Positions 27,955 through 37,133 of a stretch of DNA of 59,987 nt are shown in pieces. The stretch comes from Saprospiraceae bacterium (GTDB taxonomy: Bacteria > Bacteroidota > Bacteroidia > Chitinophagales > Saprospiraceae). Position numbers and translations under genes: made by a program. The stretch spans positions 1 to 59,987 of the forward strand of contig JAEUUP010000083.1 of the NCBI GenBank assembly GCA_016787525.1, written 5' to 3'. Numbering within the stretch: the stretch's first letter is position 1; each line of letters starts with the position of its first letter. Below the pieces are notes generated by a model that was not told where the DNA came from, did not search any database, and was given only the letters and a program-made list of their open reading frames with translations.

Positions 27955-28509
27955 TTATTTCACATACTTGCTGAATATAACAGAATAACTGTCATCAAAA
28001 TTGGCACACCAAATATTTTTAAACTTGATGTTTGTGGTCTTTTCGTCCCAAACACCTGCCGCATCAAAGTTTAAGATTTTGACACTTTTGTTTTGAATAG
28101 AGATTATTTTACCGATTGTAAATCGAACAAAATCACCCTTTACTAAATGTTCAACGATAACTGTTTTTGAGTTCGCTTGAAGTTCTTCAAATAGCATTCG
28201 CCAATTATCCAATTTGAGGTGCTGAGGCTTATGGAGATATTGAGTTTGTTCTTCTGATTTGTAAATAAAATCGCAGAATCGGTCAAATTTATTGAATCGT
28301 AAAGCTTCTAAATTTTTGATGGGCAAAATTTTATAACCATAAGGTTGAATCATAAAATTATCACATTCTTGAAACACGATTAGCTGCTCCGAATAATCCA
28401 AAATATAGCCCCGAACCAGTTCTTGATGTTCTTCGAAACTGAATGTACAACGTGCCATATTCTGTTCAACTTTGTGTTTTTCGACCTTTATAATAAGTTT
28501 CTTCTTCAT
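27955..28509 (-). CDS. Hypothetical protein
   Basis: A 184-residue soluble protein with no recognised family. It starts MKKKLIIKVEKHKVEQN (an internal ATG at 28458 is possible), then a beta-rich region with RGYILDYSEQLIVFQECDNF and YGYKILPIKNLEALRFNKFDRF, which reads like a small barrel regulating or binding domain, then a helical middle (LDNWRMLFEELQANSKTVIV) and a second beta region (VRFTIGKIISIQNKSVKILNFDAAGVW). No signal or membrane helix. It lies just outside the repeat-flanked TPR/AAA module and has an exact 10-mer in its upstream region at 28535. Confidence 0.65.
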   Translation of the reverse strand: MKKKLIIKVEKHKVEQNMARCTFSFEEHQELVRGYILDYSEQLIVFQECDNFMIQPYGYKILPIKNLEALRFNKFDRFCDFIYKSEEQTQYLHKPQHLKLDNWRMLFEELQANSKTVIVEHLVKGDFVRFTIGKIISIQNKSVKILNFDAAGVWDEKTTNIKFKNIWCANFDDSYSVIFSKYVK

Positions 28510-28564
28510 TTTTTAGGCTTTAAACTATTGATAATACTGAGGGGTACTTTTTTTCATTAATCTC

Positions 28565-28630
28565 TTACACATCATAATTCAAAACAGGTGCCAACCACCG
28601 CTCCATTTCCTCAACACCTATGTTTTCTCG
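28565..28630 (-). pseudogene. Remnant of a second metH 3' end
   Basis: The 36 bp 28565-28600 are identical to the last 36 bp of the intact metH gene (32015-32050), stop codon included. Similarity continues more weakly for another 30 bp. On the minus strand it reads [20 protein letters not shown] and a stop, against [19 protein letters not shown] in MetH. The amino-acid changes are conservative, so this looks like the tail of a related metH allele rather than a decayed copy of this one. With metH it brackets the TPR/AAA module as a direct repeat. Confidence 0.85.
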
Positions 28631-28773
28631 ATATAATTTTTGAAACACAAAACAAGATGTATGTGTGTAGGATAAATGTTTTTAGAGTTGTTAATTCAGG
28701 ATAAAGTCGTTTATCGAGAATTTCCATAATTACCTTTACTGAGGGGGTGATAAGTACGAAATAATAGTCAGCA

Positions 28774-29541
28774 TTAGAAAAACATCCACTTAATCAACCA
28801 TAAAACGCTCAAAAACAGGACTGATAAAATTAAACAACCCACCACGATATCTTTATTTTTTTGCTCTTTTAATTCTGTTTTTAAATCCGTTACTTTTGCT
28901 AAGCCCTTTTCTGAATTTATATAACTTGGGTTAATGCTAAGTGATTGACGAAAACTCGCTTCTGCATTTTCTGCTTGTTTAGAAATCAAGTTCATCCAAC
29001 CGATTGAATAATGTATATAAGCATCGTTGGGATAAAGTGAAAGTAATATTGTCTCAACTTCCTGAGCCTCTTTTAGACTTTTTAAATGTCCCAATGCAAG
29101 CATTTTGCGAACAAGACATTCTCTATCCTCTGGATTGATACTAAGTCCTTGTTCTGCATAGTTGAGTGCCTCTTCAATACGATTTAATGAGATGCAAATT
29201 GAGGCATAAGTACCCCAGTTCTCTGTTCTATTGGGGGCTAATTTTATTGCTTCTTTGATGAAAGTTTCGGCTTCATCATACTTGTTGTGCCTATGTGCAA
29301 TAAAACTTTTAATATAAAAAACTCTTGAATTCGTTGGATTAAGCTCGAACAATTTGTCAGCAAACAAAAGTGCATTTTCGTAATCTCCTAATTTGACATA
29401 AATTTCAATTATTCCATCTAAAGTAGATTCGTGATTAGGATAATAAGTTAAACTATTCAATAGTTCATCTATGGCTTCTTTATATCTTTTCATCCGATAT
29501 AAAGCTTTCCCTTTTTCAAAATGTCGTTGTCCAATATCCAT
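28774..29541 (-). CDS. Tail-anchored TPR protein B of the TPR-AAA module
   Basis: A 255-residue protein made of about six TPRs (for example GKALYRMKRYKEAIDELLNS, then ALLFADKLFELNPTN and AEASFRQSLSINPSYIN) followed by a charged linker and one C-terminal membrane helix (about 232-252, GCLILSVLFLSVLWLIKW). With no signal peptide, the TPR part should face the cytoplasm. It is a paralogue of the protein at 30922: both begin MDIGQ.HF..G and end with a WLxKWxFF-type tail. It starts 6 bp after the ATPase gene, so the three genes form one operon. It probably acts as a membrane-bound partner or substrate receptor of the ATPase. Confidence 0.8.
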   Translation of the reverse strand: MDIGQRHFEKGKALYRMKRYKEAIDELLNSLTYYPNHESTLDGIIEIYVKLGDYENALLFADKLFELNPTNSRVFYIKSFIAHRHNKYDEAETFIKEAIKLAPNRTENWGTYASICISLNRIEEALNYAEQGLSINPEDRECLVRKMLALGHLKSLKEAQEVETILLSLYPNDAYIHYSIGWMNLISKQAENAEASFRQSLSINPSYINSEKGLAKVTDLKTELKEQKNKDIVVGCLILSVLFLSVLWLIKWMFF

Positions 29542-29547
29542 GACAAT

Positions 29548-30885
29548 CTAATTTTTAATTTTAAGGTACTTCAAAATATCATCATACAATCCACCATGAT
29601 TGGCATATAAAGCATAATTTTTAGCGGTAGCAAACCATTCTTTAGTAGTTGAACGATGATTTTTAATGGCTTGCTTCAAATCGAACTGTGTGACAGGGAC
29701 CACGCGACCCAATTTGAGCGATTGTGGTAACTTTGATTCTACGGCTATATCCACAATCGCTTTGATGTCTGCACCAGAGAAAGTGTCAGTTAGTTTTGCC
29801 AAATCCTCAATTTCAATCCCTTCAGTTGGGACAGATTTTAGATGGATTTTGAAGACTTCTACACGTGCATTGAAATCTGGAGGGGCAACAAAAATAATGC
29901 GATCGAATCTTCCTGGTCGGCGAAAAGCTGGATCAAGATACCAAGGTGTATTTGTAGCGGCAAGTATCAAAATACCATCATTAGAATAACGTACGCCGTC
30001 CAATTCATCCAGAAACTGATTGATAACAAAACGCCCGTTTGTATTACGTAAATCAGAACGATTTGCCCCGAGCGCATCTACTTCATCAAAGAACAATACT
30101 GAGGGGGTTGATGCACGGGCTGTTTGGAAAATATCGTGCAAGTTTTTTTCTGAACCCCCAATCCACATGTCCAGAACATCGTTGATACCTACATTGATGA
30201 AATTGGCACTAATTTCACCAGCAGTTGCCCGTGCTAACATGGTCTTACCACAACCTGGTGGTCCATACAATAGGACACCTCCACCAATTTTTTTACCAAA
30301 CGCTGCATAAATTTGCGGATTTTTTATCGGGTGAATCACTTTCAAGGCAATTTCTTCTTTTACAATGCTCATGCCGCCTACATCGGCGAACTTGATTTTT
30401 GGTTTTTCGATGTCTGTAAAAATACTGTCCAACTCGTCGGTTTCGGAAATCGTGCTAATTGGTTTTGCTAAACCTTGTTTAACAAGTTGGTCGTTGATAG
30501 CGTCTGCTAAACTGTTATCTATCAATGATTTATCTATACTTATAGCTGTATTATAAAATTCAAATGCACGATGTGGATTATCTTTTTTTAGTGCAATTTG
30601 AGCTATTAAAAGATACATATCTGCTGAAGATTGCTCGGCTGCAATAAGTTCTTCTGCGATGATTTCCGCTTCGCTCAATTTTCCATTGGCGAAAAAAGCT
30701 TTTGTTAAGCCTAATTTGCTATCTAAATCAGTGGGCGTAGCTTGCAGGATTTTTTTAAATTCAATTTCGGCTTCATTAGTCACACCCTCGGTCAACAGCG
30801 CAGTGGCAAACATCTTTCGTAAAGGCATATTTTCAGGAGATACCGTAAGGGCAGTACGTAAATTTTCGATGTACGAATTGTTCAT
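29548..30885 (-). CDS. TPR-AAA+ ATPase (CDC48/VCP-like)
   Basis: A 445-residue ATPase with an N-terminal TPR region (about 1-145: LRKMFATALLTEG, PHRAFEFYNTAISIDKS) and one AAA+ domain of the classical CDC48/FtsH/katanin clade (about 165-420). Walker A is LLYGPPGCGKTMLARATAGE, Walker B SVLFFDEVDAL, sensor 1 ILAATNTPWYLD, the arginine fingers FRRPGRFDR, and sensor 2 GADIKAIVDIA. The linker before it (IKFADVGGMSIVKEEIALKV) is the usual AAA entry. It is flanked by two tail-anchored TPR proteins in the same operon and should unfold or remodel proteins brought by them. The 10-mer is in frame directly ahead of Walker B (TPSVLFF). The biological target is unknown. Confidence 0.88.
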   Translation of the reverse strand: MNNSYIENLRTALTVSPENMPLRKMFATALLTEGVTNEAEIEFKKILQATPTDLDSKLGLTKAFFANGKLSEAEIIAEELIAAEQSSADMYLLIAQIALKKDNPHRAFEFYNTAISIDKSLIDNSLADAINDQLVKQGLAKPISTISETDELDSIFTDIEKPKIKFADVGGMSIVKEEIALKVIHPIKNPQIYAAFGKKIGGGVLLYGPPGCGKTMLARATAGEISANFINVGINDVLDMWIGGSEKNLHDIFQTARASTPSVLFFDEVDALGANRSDLRNTNGRFVINQFLDELDGVRYSNDGILILAATNTPWYLDPAFRRPGRFDRIIFVAPPDFNARVEVFKIHLKSVPTEGIEIEDLAKLTDTFSGADIKAIVDIAVESKLPQSLKLGRVVPVTQFDLKQAIKNHRSTTKEWFATAKNYALYANHGGLYDDILKYLKIKN

Positions 30886-30921
30886 AATTTATTGATTTTA
30901 AAGGATAAATCTTATCTTAGT

Positions 30922-31692
30922 TTAAAAAAATAGCCATTTGATAAGCTTAAAAAGAATGAAAAGAATAATTATCCAAGCAATACAACCTATAATCATATTC
31001 TCTTTTGGCTCTTTTCTTAATTTTTCTACTTCTTTTAGACCCTGTGTCGCCTCTGCAAATTGTGGACTTAACCGTAAGGCTTCCATAAAAGCGCCTTCTG
31101 CTGAATTTGCATCTTTTTTAAGTAGTTCATTTTGTCCTTTACTAACATAAGTAAGAGGAGAGTTGGGATCTAATGATAAAGCTAATTGGGAACACTCTTC
31201 TGCCTCCTCATATCTACCTAACCTACCTAAAGCTAATATTTTTCTATTTAAAGAAAAAATATTACTGGGGCTAATTGCAATTGCTTTTTCAGAGGCTTCT
31301 AACGCATCCTCAAAGCGTCCCAAATGGTAATAGAATTTAGAAAAATGAGACCATGTAACTTCATCATTTGGGTCTAATTCAATGGACGTTTTAAATAAAT
31401 CTTCAATTGACTTTAGTGACTTTGAAGTATGCTTATTAGTCAACATGAGCGTTATGGCTTTTAAAGCATAACCTGCCCGATTATCTGGTGCTAAAGTAAT
31501 TAGCTTATCTGAATATAAAAGAGCATTATCAAAGTCATTTAGTGCATAGTGGGTTTTAGCAATGCGAAAATGGAGTTCAGTATCATTGGGATAGTAAATT
31601 AATGCTTTATGAAATTCCTCTAATGCTTCCGTATATCTATGTAGTTCGAATAAAACTTCGCCTCTTTTAAAATGATTTTGTCCAATATCCAT
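30922..31692 (-). CDS. Tail-anchored TPR protein A of the TPR-AAA module
   Basis: A 256-residue protein with about six TPRs (GEVLFELHRYTEALEEFHKA, AKTHYALNDFDNALLYSDKL, EDALEASEKAIAISPSN, AEECSQLALSLDPNSP, AEGAFMEALRLSPQFAEA) and a C-terminal membrane helix (about 235-254, IIGCIAWIIILFILFKLIKW). No signal peptide: the TPRs are cytoplasmic. It is the first gene of the module, 36 bp before the ATPase, and a diverged duplicate of the protein at 28774. The two may form a heteromeric membrane platform for the ATPase. No 10-mer lies in this gene. Confidence 0.8.
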   Translation of the reverse strand: MDIGQNHFKRGEVLFELHRYTEALEEFHKALIYYPNDTELHFRIAKTHYALNDFDNALLYSDKLITLAPDNRAGYALKAITLMLTNKHTSKSLKSIEDLFKTSIELDPNDEVTWSHFSKFYYHLGRFEDALEASEKAIAISPSNIFSLNRKILALGRLGRYEEAEECSQLALSLDPNSPLTYVSKGQNELLKKDANSAEGAFMEALRLSPQFAEATQGLKEVEKLRKEPKENMIIGCIAWIIILFILFKLIKWLFF

Positions 31693-32014
31693 TCCGTTAT
31701 TTTAAATTTTTGTACCTAAAAAATAGGTTCTTTGTGAATCGCAATAGGTAAATTGCCGAAGCAGAGAGTAGTAAACAAATATGATAAAGCGTTGATAATA
31801 AACCGCTTGTCTTATGCTTTTTGCTATTTTGTTGTTGTTTATTTTTAAAAACATTTACCCGCTACGATTCACCAAAGCCTTTTTCATGTGGTTAAATAAA
31901 CCTATTTTAGGTATTAAAATAGTTTCTGACCAATACCCTTAAACTCAGCATAATCTTTAACCAAGATTTTAAAAAAATTATTTCTATTGGCTCAGAAAAG
32001 CCCCCCTGAGTAAT
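31693..32014. other. Gap between TPR-AAA module and metH
   Basis: About 320 bp, AT-rich. It should hold the promoter of the module; no clear TAnnTTTG box, RNA or repeat is visible. A near version of the 10-mer (CCCCTGAGTA) lies just before the metH stop at about 32003. Confidence 0.5.
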
Positions 32015-35000
32015 TTACACATCATAATTCAAAACAGGTGCCAACCACCGTTCTGTCTCCTCAACACCCATATTTTTGCGCTCGGCGTAATCCTCGATTT
32101 GGTCTTTTGAAATCTGACCCAAGCCGAAGTATTTGCTGTCGGGATGGCTAAAATACCAGCCCGAGACGGCTGCCGTTGGATACATCGCGAAACTTTCGGT
32201 CAATTGGATGCCGATGGTCTCGGTGGGTTTCAACAGTTGCCACAGGGTGGCTTTTTCGGTGTGGTCAGGACAAGCGGGGTAGCCGGGGGCAGGACGAATA
32301 CCTTGATAATCTTCTTCGATAAGTTGTTGATTCTCAAAGTTCTCGTTTTGGGCGTAGCCCCAGAACTCCTTTCTCACGCGCTCGTGCATACGCTCTGCAA
32401 AGGCTTCTGCCAGACGGTCGGCTAAGGCTTTGAGTAAGATGGCGTTGTAGTCGTCGTGGTCTTTTTCAAATTGTTCGACCCATTTTTCGATGCCAATGCC
32501 AGCGGTCACTGCGAAGCCGCCGAGGTAGTCGGTTTTGCCAGAGGTTTTGGGGGCTATCCAATCGCTGAGGCATAAATTCGGTTGCCCAGGGGCTTTTTGA
32601 TTTTGCTGACGTAGGTGGTGGAGGGTCATCTTCCCCCAACTAAATAAGTCATACAATTCAATGTCATCATCATTGACGCTATTGGCTTCCCAAAAACCGA
32701 TGACGGCTTTGGCTTGTAGCCACCCCTCAGTAACGATGCGGTCGAGCATGGTTTGAGCGTCTTTGTAGAGCTTGGTGGCTTCTGTGCCGACTACTTCGTC
32801 GGTCAGAATAGCAGGATATTTGCCGTGCAATTCCCATGCTTGGAAGAAAGGTGTCCAATCAATATATTGGCGGAGTTCTGCTAAATCGTAGTTGTCAAAT
32901 ACTTTTGTTCCCAAAAACGAGGGTTTCGGTGGCGTATAGTTTGCCCAATCTATGGCGGTTTTGTTGGCTCTGGATTGACGCAAAGTCAGATATTTTTTCG
33001 ACGATTTGCGGTTGCCACGCAAGGTTCTCACTTGTTGATAATCAGAGCGAACGCCGTCAATATAAGCCGCTTTTACTGAGGGGTCTTCTGACAGCAGGGA
33101 GCTGGCGACTGCCACCGCACGGCTCGCGTCGAGGACGTGTACGGCAATGCCTTTTTGATAATTCGGTTCTATTTTCACAGCGGCGTGGGTCTTTGAGGTG
33201 GTCGCACCGCCAATCATGAGTGGGATTGTGAAGCCTTGTCGCTCCATCTCTTTGGCAACGTGTACCATTTCGTCGAGACTCGGCGTAATCAGACCCGACA
33301 AGCCGATGATGTCCACTTTTTCGGCACGGGCTGTTTGCAATATTTTTTCGGCTGGCACCATGACACCCATATCAATGATGTCGAAATTGTTGCAACCCAG
33401 CACCACGCCTACGATATTTTTCCCAATATCATGCACGTCGCCTTTGACGGTTGCCATCAAAATTTTGCCTTTTGATGAGCTTTCGGTGTTGCCTGTTCTC
33501 AATTTTTCGGCTTCAATGAAAGGGGTGAGGTAGGCCACAGCTTTTTTCATCACACGGGCTGATTTGACGACTTGTGGCAAGAACATTTTGCCTGAACCAA
33601 ACAAATCACCGACCACATTCATGCCGTCCATCAATGGGCCTTCGATGATACTGAGGGGGGTCGGATATTTCTGACGGGCTGCCTCGGTATCTACTTCTAC
33701 AAATTCATCAATGCCGCGCACCAACGAATGGGTGATGCGCTGCTCCAATGTGAGTTCGCGCCACGCCAAGTCTTTCACGACGGCTTTACCGCCTGCGCCT
33801 TTCAGCGTTTCGGCAAAGCTGGTGAGTTCGTCTGTGGCGTTGGGATTTTTATTGAAAAGGACATTTTCAACGAGTGTCAGAAGGTTTTTCGGAATATCGT
33901 CATAGACCTCTATCATGCCCGCATTCACGATGCCCATGTCCATACCTGCTCGTGTGGCATGGTACAAAAACGCTGAGTGCATCGCCTCACGCACCTTGTC
34001 GTTGCCTCTGAAACTGAATGAGATATTGGACACGCCACCCGAAATCTTAGCCTGTGGACAGCGTTTTTTGATCTCACGAGTGGCTTCGATGAAGTTTATC
34101 GCGTATTCGTTGTGTTCCTCGATGCCTGTGGCAACAGCAAAAATATTTGGGTCAAAAATGATGTCGTAGGGCTTGAAACCGACTTTTTCGACCAAAATTT
34201 TATAAGCTCGTTCGCATATTTCGACTTTGCGTTGGATGGTGTCCGCTTGTCCGACTTCGTCAAAAGCCATGACAACGGCGGCGGCACCGTATTTTCTGAC
34301 AATTTTGGCTTGTTCGATAAACTTTTCTTCGCCTTCTTTCATCGAGATGGAATTGACGATGCACTTGCCTTGCACGCATTTCAGACCCGCTTCGATGACA
34401 TTGAATTTTGAAGAGTCCAACATGATGGGCAATTTGGCAATATCTGGCTCAGACATCACGAGGTTCAAAAATTCGACCATCGCTTTCTCGGAATCCAATA
34501 AGCCTTCGTCCATGTTCACGTCAATCACCTGTGCGCCGCCTTCGACTTGCGAACGTGCCACATCGAGTGCCGCAGCATAGTCACCCGATTTGATTAAGCG
34601 GGCAAAAGCTTTTGAGCCAGTGACATTGGTGCGTTCGCCGACATTCACGAAATTGGTGTTTTCGCGCACAATCAGCGGCTCAAGTCCTGCATAAGTCGAA
34701 TAGCCGTTATCTACTGAGGGGGTGCGTGGTGTCAGTCCTTTGACGGCTTCCGCCATCGCTCTGATGTGGTCGGGCGTTGTGCCACAACAACCACCGATGA
34801 TATTGATAAAACCACTTTCTGCGAAATCCCGAATAAACGCCTGCATTTGTTCGGGTGTTTGGTCGTATTCGCCAAACTCGTTGGGCAAACCTGCGTTCGG
34901 ATAGGCATGAACTAAGCACGAGGCGATATTCGACAACGACTCCAAATGTGGGCGCATTTCCTCTGCACCCAAAGCACAGTTCAGACCGACGGTCAAGAGG

Positions 35001-35719
35001 TTCGACACATGATTGACCGAAATATAGAACGCCTCAACGGTCTGACCCGACAAGGTTCTGCCCGACGCATCGGTGATTGTGCCAGAAATCATCACAGGCA
35101 GTGGCGATACTGAGGGGTGGTTTTCGTAGTATTTTTCAATGGCAAAAATGGCGGCTTTGGCGTTCAAAGTGTCGAAAATGGTTTCGACCAACAGAATATC
35201 CACGCCACCGTCCACCAAACCACAGACTTCTTCGTAGTAGGCCTCCACCAATTCGTCGAAAGTGACAGCGCGATAGCCCGGGTTGTTCACATCGGGCGAA
35301 ATCGAGGCGGTGCGGTTGGTCGGTCCCATTGCGCCCGCAACGTAGCGCGGTTTGTTCGGATTGGCAGCCGTATAGGTGTCCGCAATTTTACGAGCCACCT
35401 TAGCCGACTCAAAATTGATGTCGTAAACGGCCTCTTCCATTTCGTAATCAGCTTGTGCGATGCGTGTACCAGAAAAAGTATTGGTTTCGATGATGTCCGC
35501 CCCTGCTTCGAGGTAGGCGCGGTGAATCGCCTCAATCACATCGGGTCTGGTGATGCTGAGAATGTCGTTATTGCCTTGGATGTCGCGGTGAAAATCTTTG
35601 AAACGCTCGCCTCTGAAGTCTTTTTCGGTGAGCTTGTACTCTTGAATCATAGAACCCATTGCTCCGTCAATGATGAGAATGCGTTCTTGGGCGAGTAGCC
35701 GAATGTCAGGTTTTGTCAT
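32015..35719 (-). CDS. metH: Cobalamin-dependent methionine synthase
   Basis: A 1,234-residue MetH, full length, that transfers a methyl group from methyltetrahydrofolate to homocysteine. Domains in order: homocysteine-binding barrel (about 1-330; Zn cysteines in GLNCALG and [10 protein letters not shown]), folate-binding barrel (about 355-620; [14 protein letters not shown]), cap (about 650-745), B12-binding domain (about 760-890; [14 protein letters not shown] with the cobalt-ligand His) and SAM-binding reactivation domain (about 930-1234; ending APVLNYDV). No cobalamin riboswitch is evident upstream. It carries five exact 10-mers (35108, 34712, 33649, 33074, 32723), the densest of any housekeeping gene here. 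Its 3' end is duplicated at 28565. Confidence 0.97.
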   Translation of the reverse strand: MTKPDIRLLAQERILIIDGAMGSMIQEYKLTEKDFRGERFKDFHRDIQGNNDILSITRPDVIEAIHRAYLEAGADIIETNTFSGTRIAQADYEMEEAVYDINFESAKVARKIADTYTAANPNKPRYVAGAMGPTNRTASISPDVNNPGYRAVTFDELVEAYYEEVCGLVDGGVDILLVETIFDTLNAKAAIFAIEKYYENHPSVSPLPVMISGTITDASGRTLSGQTVEAFYISVNHVSNLLTVGLNCALGAEEMRPHLESLSNIASCLVHAYPNAGLPNEFGEYDQTPEQMQAFIRDFAESGFINIIGGCCGTTPDHIRAMAEAVKGLTPRTPSVDNGYSTYAGLEPLIVRENTNFVNVGERTNVTGSKAFARLIKSGDYAAALDVARSQVEGGAQVIDVNMDEGLLDSEKAMVEFLNLVMSEPDIAKLPIMLDSSKFNVIEAGLKCVQGKCIVNSISMKEGEEKFIEQAKIVRKYGAAAVVMAFDEVGQADTIQRKVEICERAYKILVEKVGFKPYDIIFDPNIFAVATGIEEHNEYAINFIEATREIKKRCPQAKISGGVSNISFSFRGNDKVREAMHSAFLYHATRAGMDMGIVNAGMIEVYDDIPKNLLTLVENVLFNKNPNATDELTSFAETLKGAGGKAVVKDLAWRELTLEQRITHSLVRGIDEFVEVDTEAARQKYPTPLSIIEGPLMDGMNVVGDLFGSGKMFLPQVVKSARVMKKAVAYLTPFIEAEKLRTGNTESSSKGKILMATVKGDVHDIGKNIVGVVLGCNNFDIIDMGVMVPAEKILQTARAEKVDIIGLSGLITPSLDEMVHVAKEMERQGFTIPLMIGGATTSKTHAAVKIEPNYQKGIAVHVLDASRAVAVASSLLSEDPSVKAAYIDGVRSDYQQVRTLRGNRKSSKKYLTLRQSRANKTAIDWANYTPPKPSFLGTKVFDNYDLAELRQYIDWTPFFQAWELHGKYPAILTDEVVGTEATKLYKDAQTMLDRIVTEGWLQAKAVIGFWEANSVNDDDIELYDLFSWGKMTLHHLRQQNQKAPGQPNLCLSDWIAPKTSGKTDYLGGFAVTAGIGIEKWVEQFEKDHDDYNAILLKALADRLAEAFAERMHERVRKEFWGYAQNENFENQQLIEEDYQGIRPAPGYPACPDHTEKATLWQLLKPTETIGIQLTESFAMYPTAAVSGWYFSHPDSKYFGLGQISKDQIEDYAERKNMGVEETERWLAPVLNYDV

Positions 35720-35826
35720 AAATTCTTTTTAAATTAGGCAATCATCTTACGGGAAGACCCCTCAGTATATACAGTGAATAATGATTCGCGTGATTAATAA
35801 ATCGTGATTTTTGAAGTTTTGCGGCG

Positions 35827-35834
35827 CAAAGTTA
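35827..35834 (-). promoter_or_regulatory. -7 box for metH
   Basis: On the minus strand this reads TAACTTTG, a TAnnTTTG match, with a TTG about 16 bases before it. It lies about 108 bp ahead of the metH ATG; a dispersed 10-mer at 35758 falls in the resulting leader. Confidence 0.5.
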
Positions 35835-35895
35835 CAGACTTGCCCAATGAAAGTAAAACATAATTGGAAGGGAATAAGTTTTTGTTTGATTCTAT

Positions 35896-36051
35896 GCGCC
35901 GTCATTGCGAGCGAAGCGAAGCAACCTGTTAAAAGCCAAGCGCAAACTCCCCGCAGTATTCTGCGCTTGGCTTTTAACAGGTTGCGGATACTGAAGGGAG
36001 TTTGCGCTTGGCTTTTAACAGGTTGCTTCGCTTCGCTCGCAATGACGGCGC
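35896..36051. repeat. Long perfect inverted repeat
   Basis: Arms 35896-35950 and 35997-36051 are perfect 55-bp reverse complements that include GTCATTGCGAGCGAAGCGAA, a repeat type found in many bacterial genomes. The loop holds a third copy of TTGGCTTTTAACAGGTTGC and, at the inner end of each arm, a decayed 10-mer (CCCCGCAGTA at 35949, TACTGAAGGG at 35989). ORFs through it are by-products of the repeat. Confidence 0.9.
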
Positions 36052-36060
36052 TGATTTGCG

Positions 36061-36240
36061 AACCGTTGTAGCGATTCGTAAACCGTTGTAGCGATTTGTG
36101 AACCGTTGTAGCGATTCGTGAACCGTTGTAGCGATTCGCGAACCGTTGTAGCGATTTGCGAACCGTTGTAGCGATTCGTGAACCGTTGTAGCGATTCGTG
36201 AATCGTTGTAGCGATTTGCGAACCGTTGTAGCGATTCGTG
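36061..36240. repeat. 20-bp tandem repeat, nine units
   Basis: Nine contiguous units of AACCGTTGTAGCGATTCGTG with a few substitutions confined to the GATT(C/T)G(C/T)(G/A) part. An exact 10-mer (36245) follows five bases after the array. No spacers, so not a CRISPR. It lies next to the long inverted repeat; the flank 36255-36451 is AT-rich without features. Confidence 0.95.
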
Positions 36241-36451
36241 CATTTACTGAGGGGTGCGTTCATTTGGCTTGTTTTTAAGAATCATTGAGGCATCATTTAT
36301 AAAAAGTAAAGAAAAAATAAAATATATATTAACAAATACTGAAAATAAAATAATTGGCATGGTATTCGCTTTGATTTGATTGTAAAATAATTGAAAAGCA
36401 ATTGTTTACAGTTAGAAAAAATAATTAAATAATTTAAAAAAATCTAAACCG

Positions 36452-36976
36452 ATGAGTAAGCCAATTACGATTGCACCCAGAGAGACGATTTGGGATGAAA
36501 TCAAAGCAGAGCAAGCAAAATTGAGCGCTTTGTATGAAGAAGCGGGTATCAATGTTTACAAAGCGACAGAAGGAGAAGCCTTTTTAGGTGAAAAAAATCA
36601 AGCGTTTGGGTCGTATTGGGCTTTCGCCGTGAGCCAATCGCCTAATGCTGTGACAGGGGAGTTTAATACAGGGGATTTTAATGTCAAAGCACCTTTGTTT
36701 CAAAGGTTTGTAGAGGTCTATAATGGTCACAATCGTATAGGTTCTATGCTCGACGCACCTTATGATGTACTGTCTAAAGATATTTTGCGCTACAGTTTGG
36801 ACGCTAAAAAATCCTTTAAAGATTCAAAAAACGCTGTTTGCAAACAGGCTGTGAAAGATGCGCCCGAATACCGCAAACCGACTTCCAACTCTGCAAAATC
36901 GAGTTCAGAAAAAGCCGCCACGGAAAAGTCAACAGCAAAGAAAACGACAGAAAGCACTACTGAGGAAACTCAATAG
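36452..36976 (+). CDS. Hypothetical protein with Lys/Ser/Thr-rich tail
   Basis: A 174-residue protein not assigned to a family. Residues 1-125 form a compact region (ITIAPRETIWDEIKAEQAKL, ATEGEAFLGEKNQAFGSYWAFAV, NRIGSMLDAPYDVL). From about 130 the chain is low-complexity (Ser/Lys/Thr/Glu: SSSEKAATEKSTAKKTTEST), which recalls histone-like or nucleic-acid-binding tails; that is only a resemblance. No signal or membrane segment. It is preceded by a long AT-rich leader and followed by a hairpin. Confidence 0.6.
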   Translation: MSKPITIAPRETIWDEIKAEQAKLSALYEEAGINVYKATEGEAFLGEKNQAFGSYWAFAVSQSPNAVTGEFNTGDFNVKAPLFQRFVEVYNGHNRIGSMLDAPYDVLSKDILRYSLDAKKSFKDSKNAVCKQAVKDAPEYRKPTSNSAKSSSEKAATEKSTAKKTTESTTEETQ

Positions 36977-37041
36977 TCGGGAGACATCGTCCGTTGCGTC
37001 AGGCAATAAAATCAAGTAATTTAGAGATCATGAATATAGTG

Positions 37042-37080
37042 AAGCTTCGGGTACTGAAACGCATAGTGTCCGAGGCTTTT
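37042..37080 (+). terminator. Probable terminator
   Basis: An AAGCTTCGG/CCGAGGCTT stem with one mismatch and a run of T after it, about 70 bp beyond the stop of the gene at 36452. Confidence 0.5.
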
Positions 37081-37133
37081 TTATGGAGAATACTGAGACA
37101 ATACATCGTTCAATCATTTATCTCACCTATTGG

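Noticed and set aside
32001-32014. 10-mer copy at the metH end (CCCCTGAGTA)
   Set aside because: One base differs inside the core, so it is not counted as exact. The same applies at 7397, 22016, 26926, 46488, 52930 and 55515.
28565-32050. Integrase-encoding mobile element between the metH repeats
   Set aside because: The interval has only TPR and AAA genes; no recombinase, relaxase or tRNA gene is present.
33198-35698. Plus-strand ORFs across metH (up to 193 codons)
   Set aside because: Shadow frames of a full-length conserved gene with no protein-like features.
35720-35895. Cobalamin riboswitch upstream of metH
   Set aside because: No B12-box-like sequence or matching helices could be found in the leader; only a promoter-like box and a 10-mer.
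36061-36240. CRISPR array
   Set aside because: Contiguous 20-bp units with no spacers and no cas genes. The same holds for the array at 59587.
35811-36263. ORFs running through the inverted and tandem repeats
   Set aside because: Their sequences are just the repeat read in frame (for example NRYNGSQIATTV repeats). No start signal or homologue pattern.
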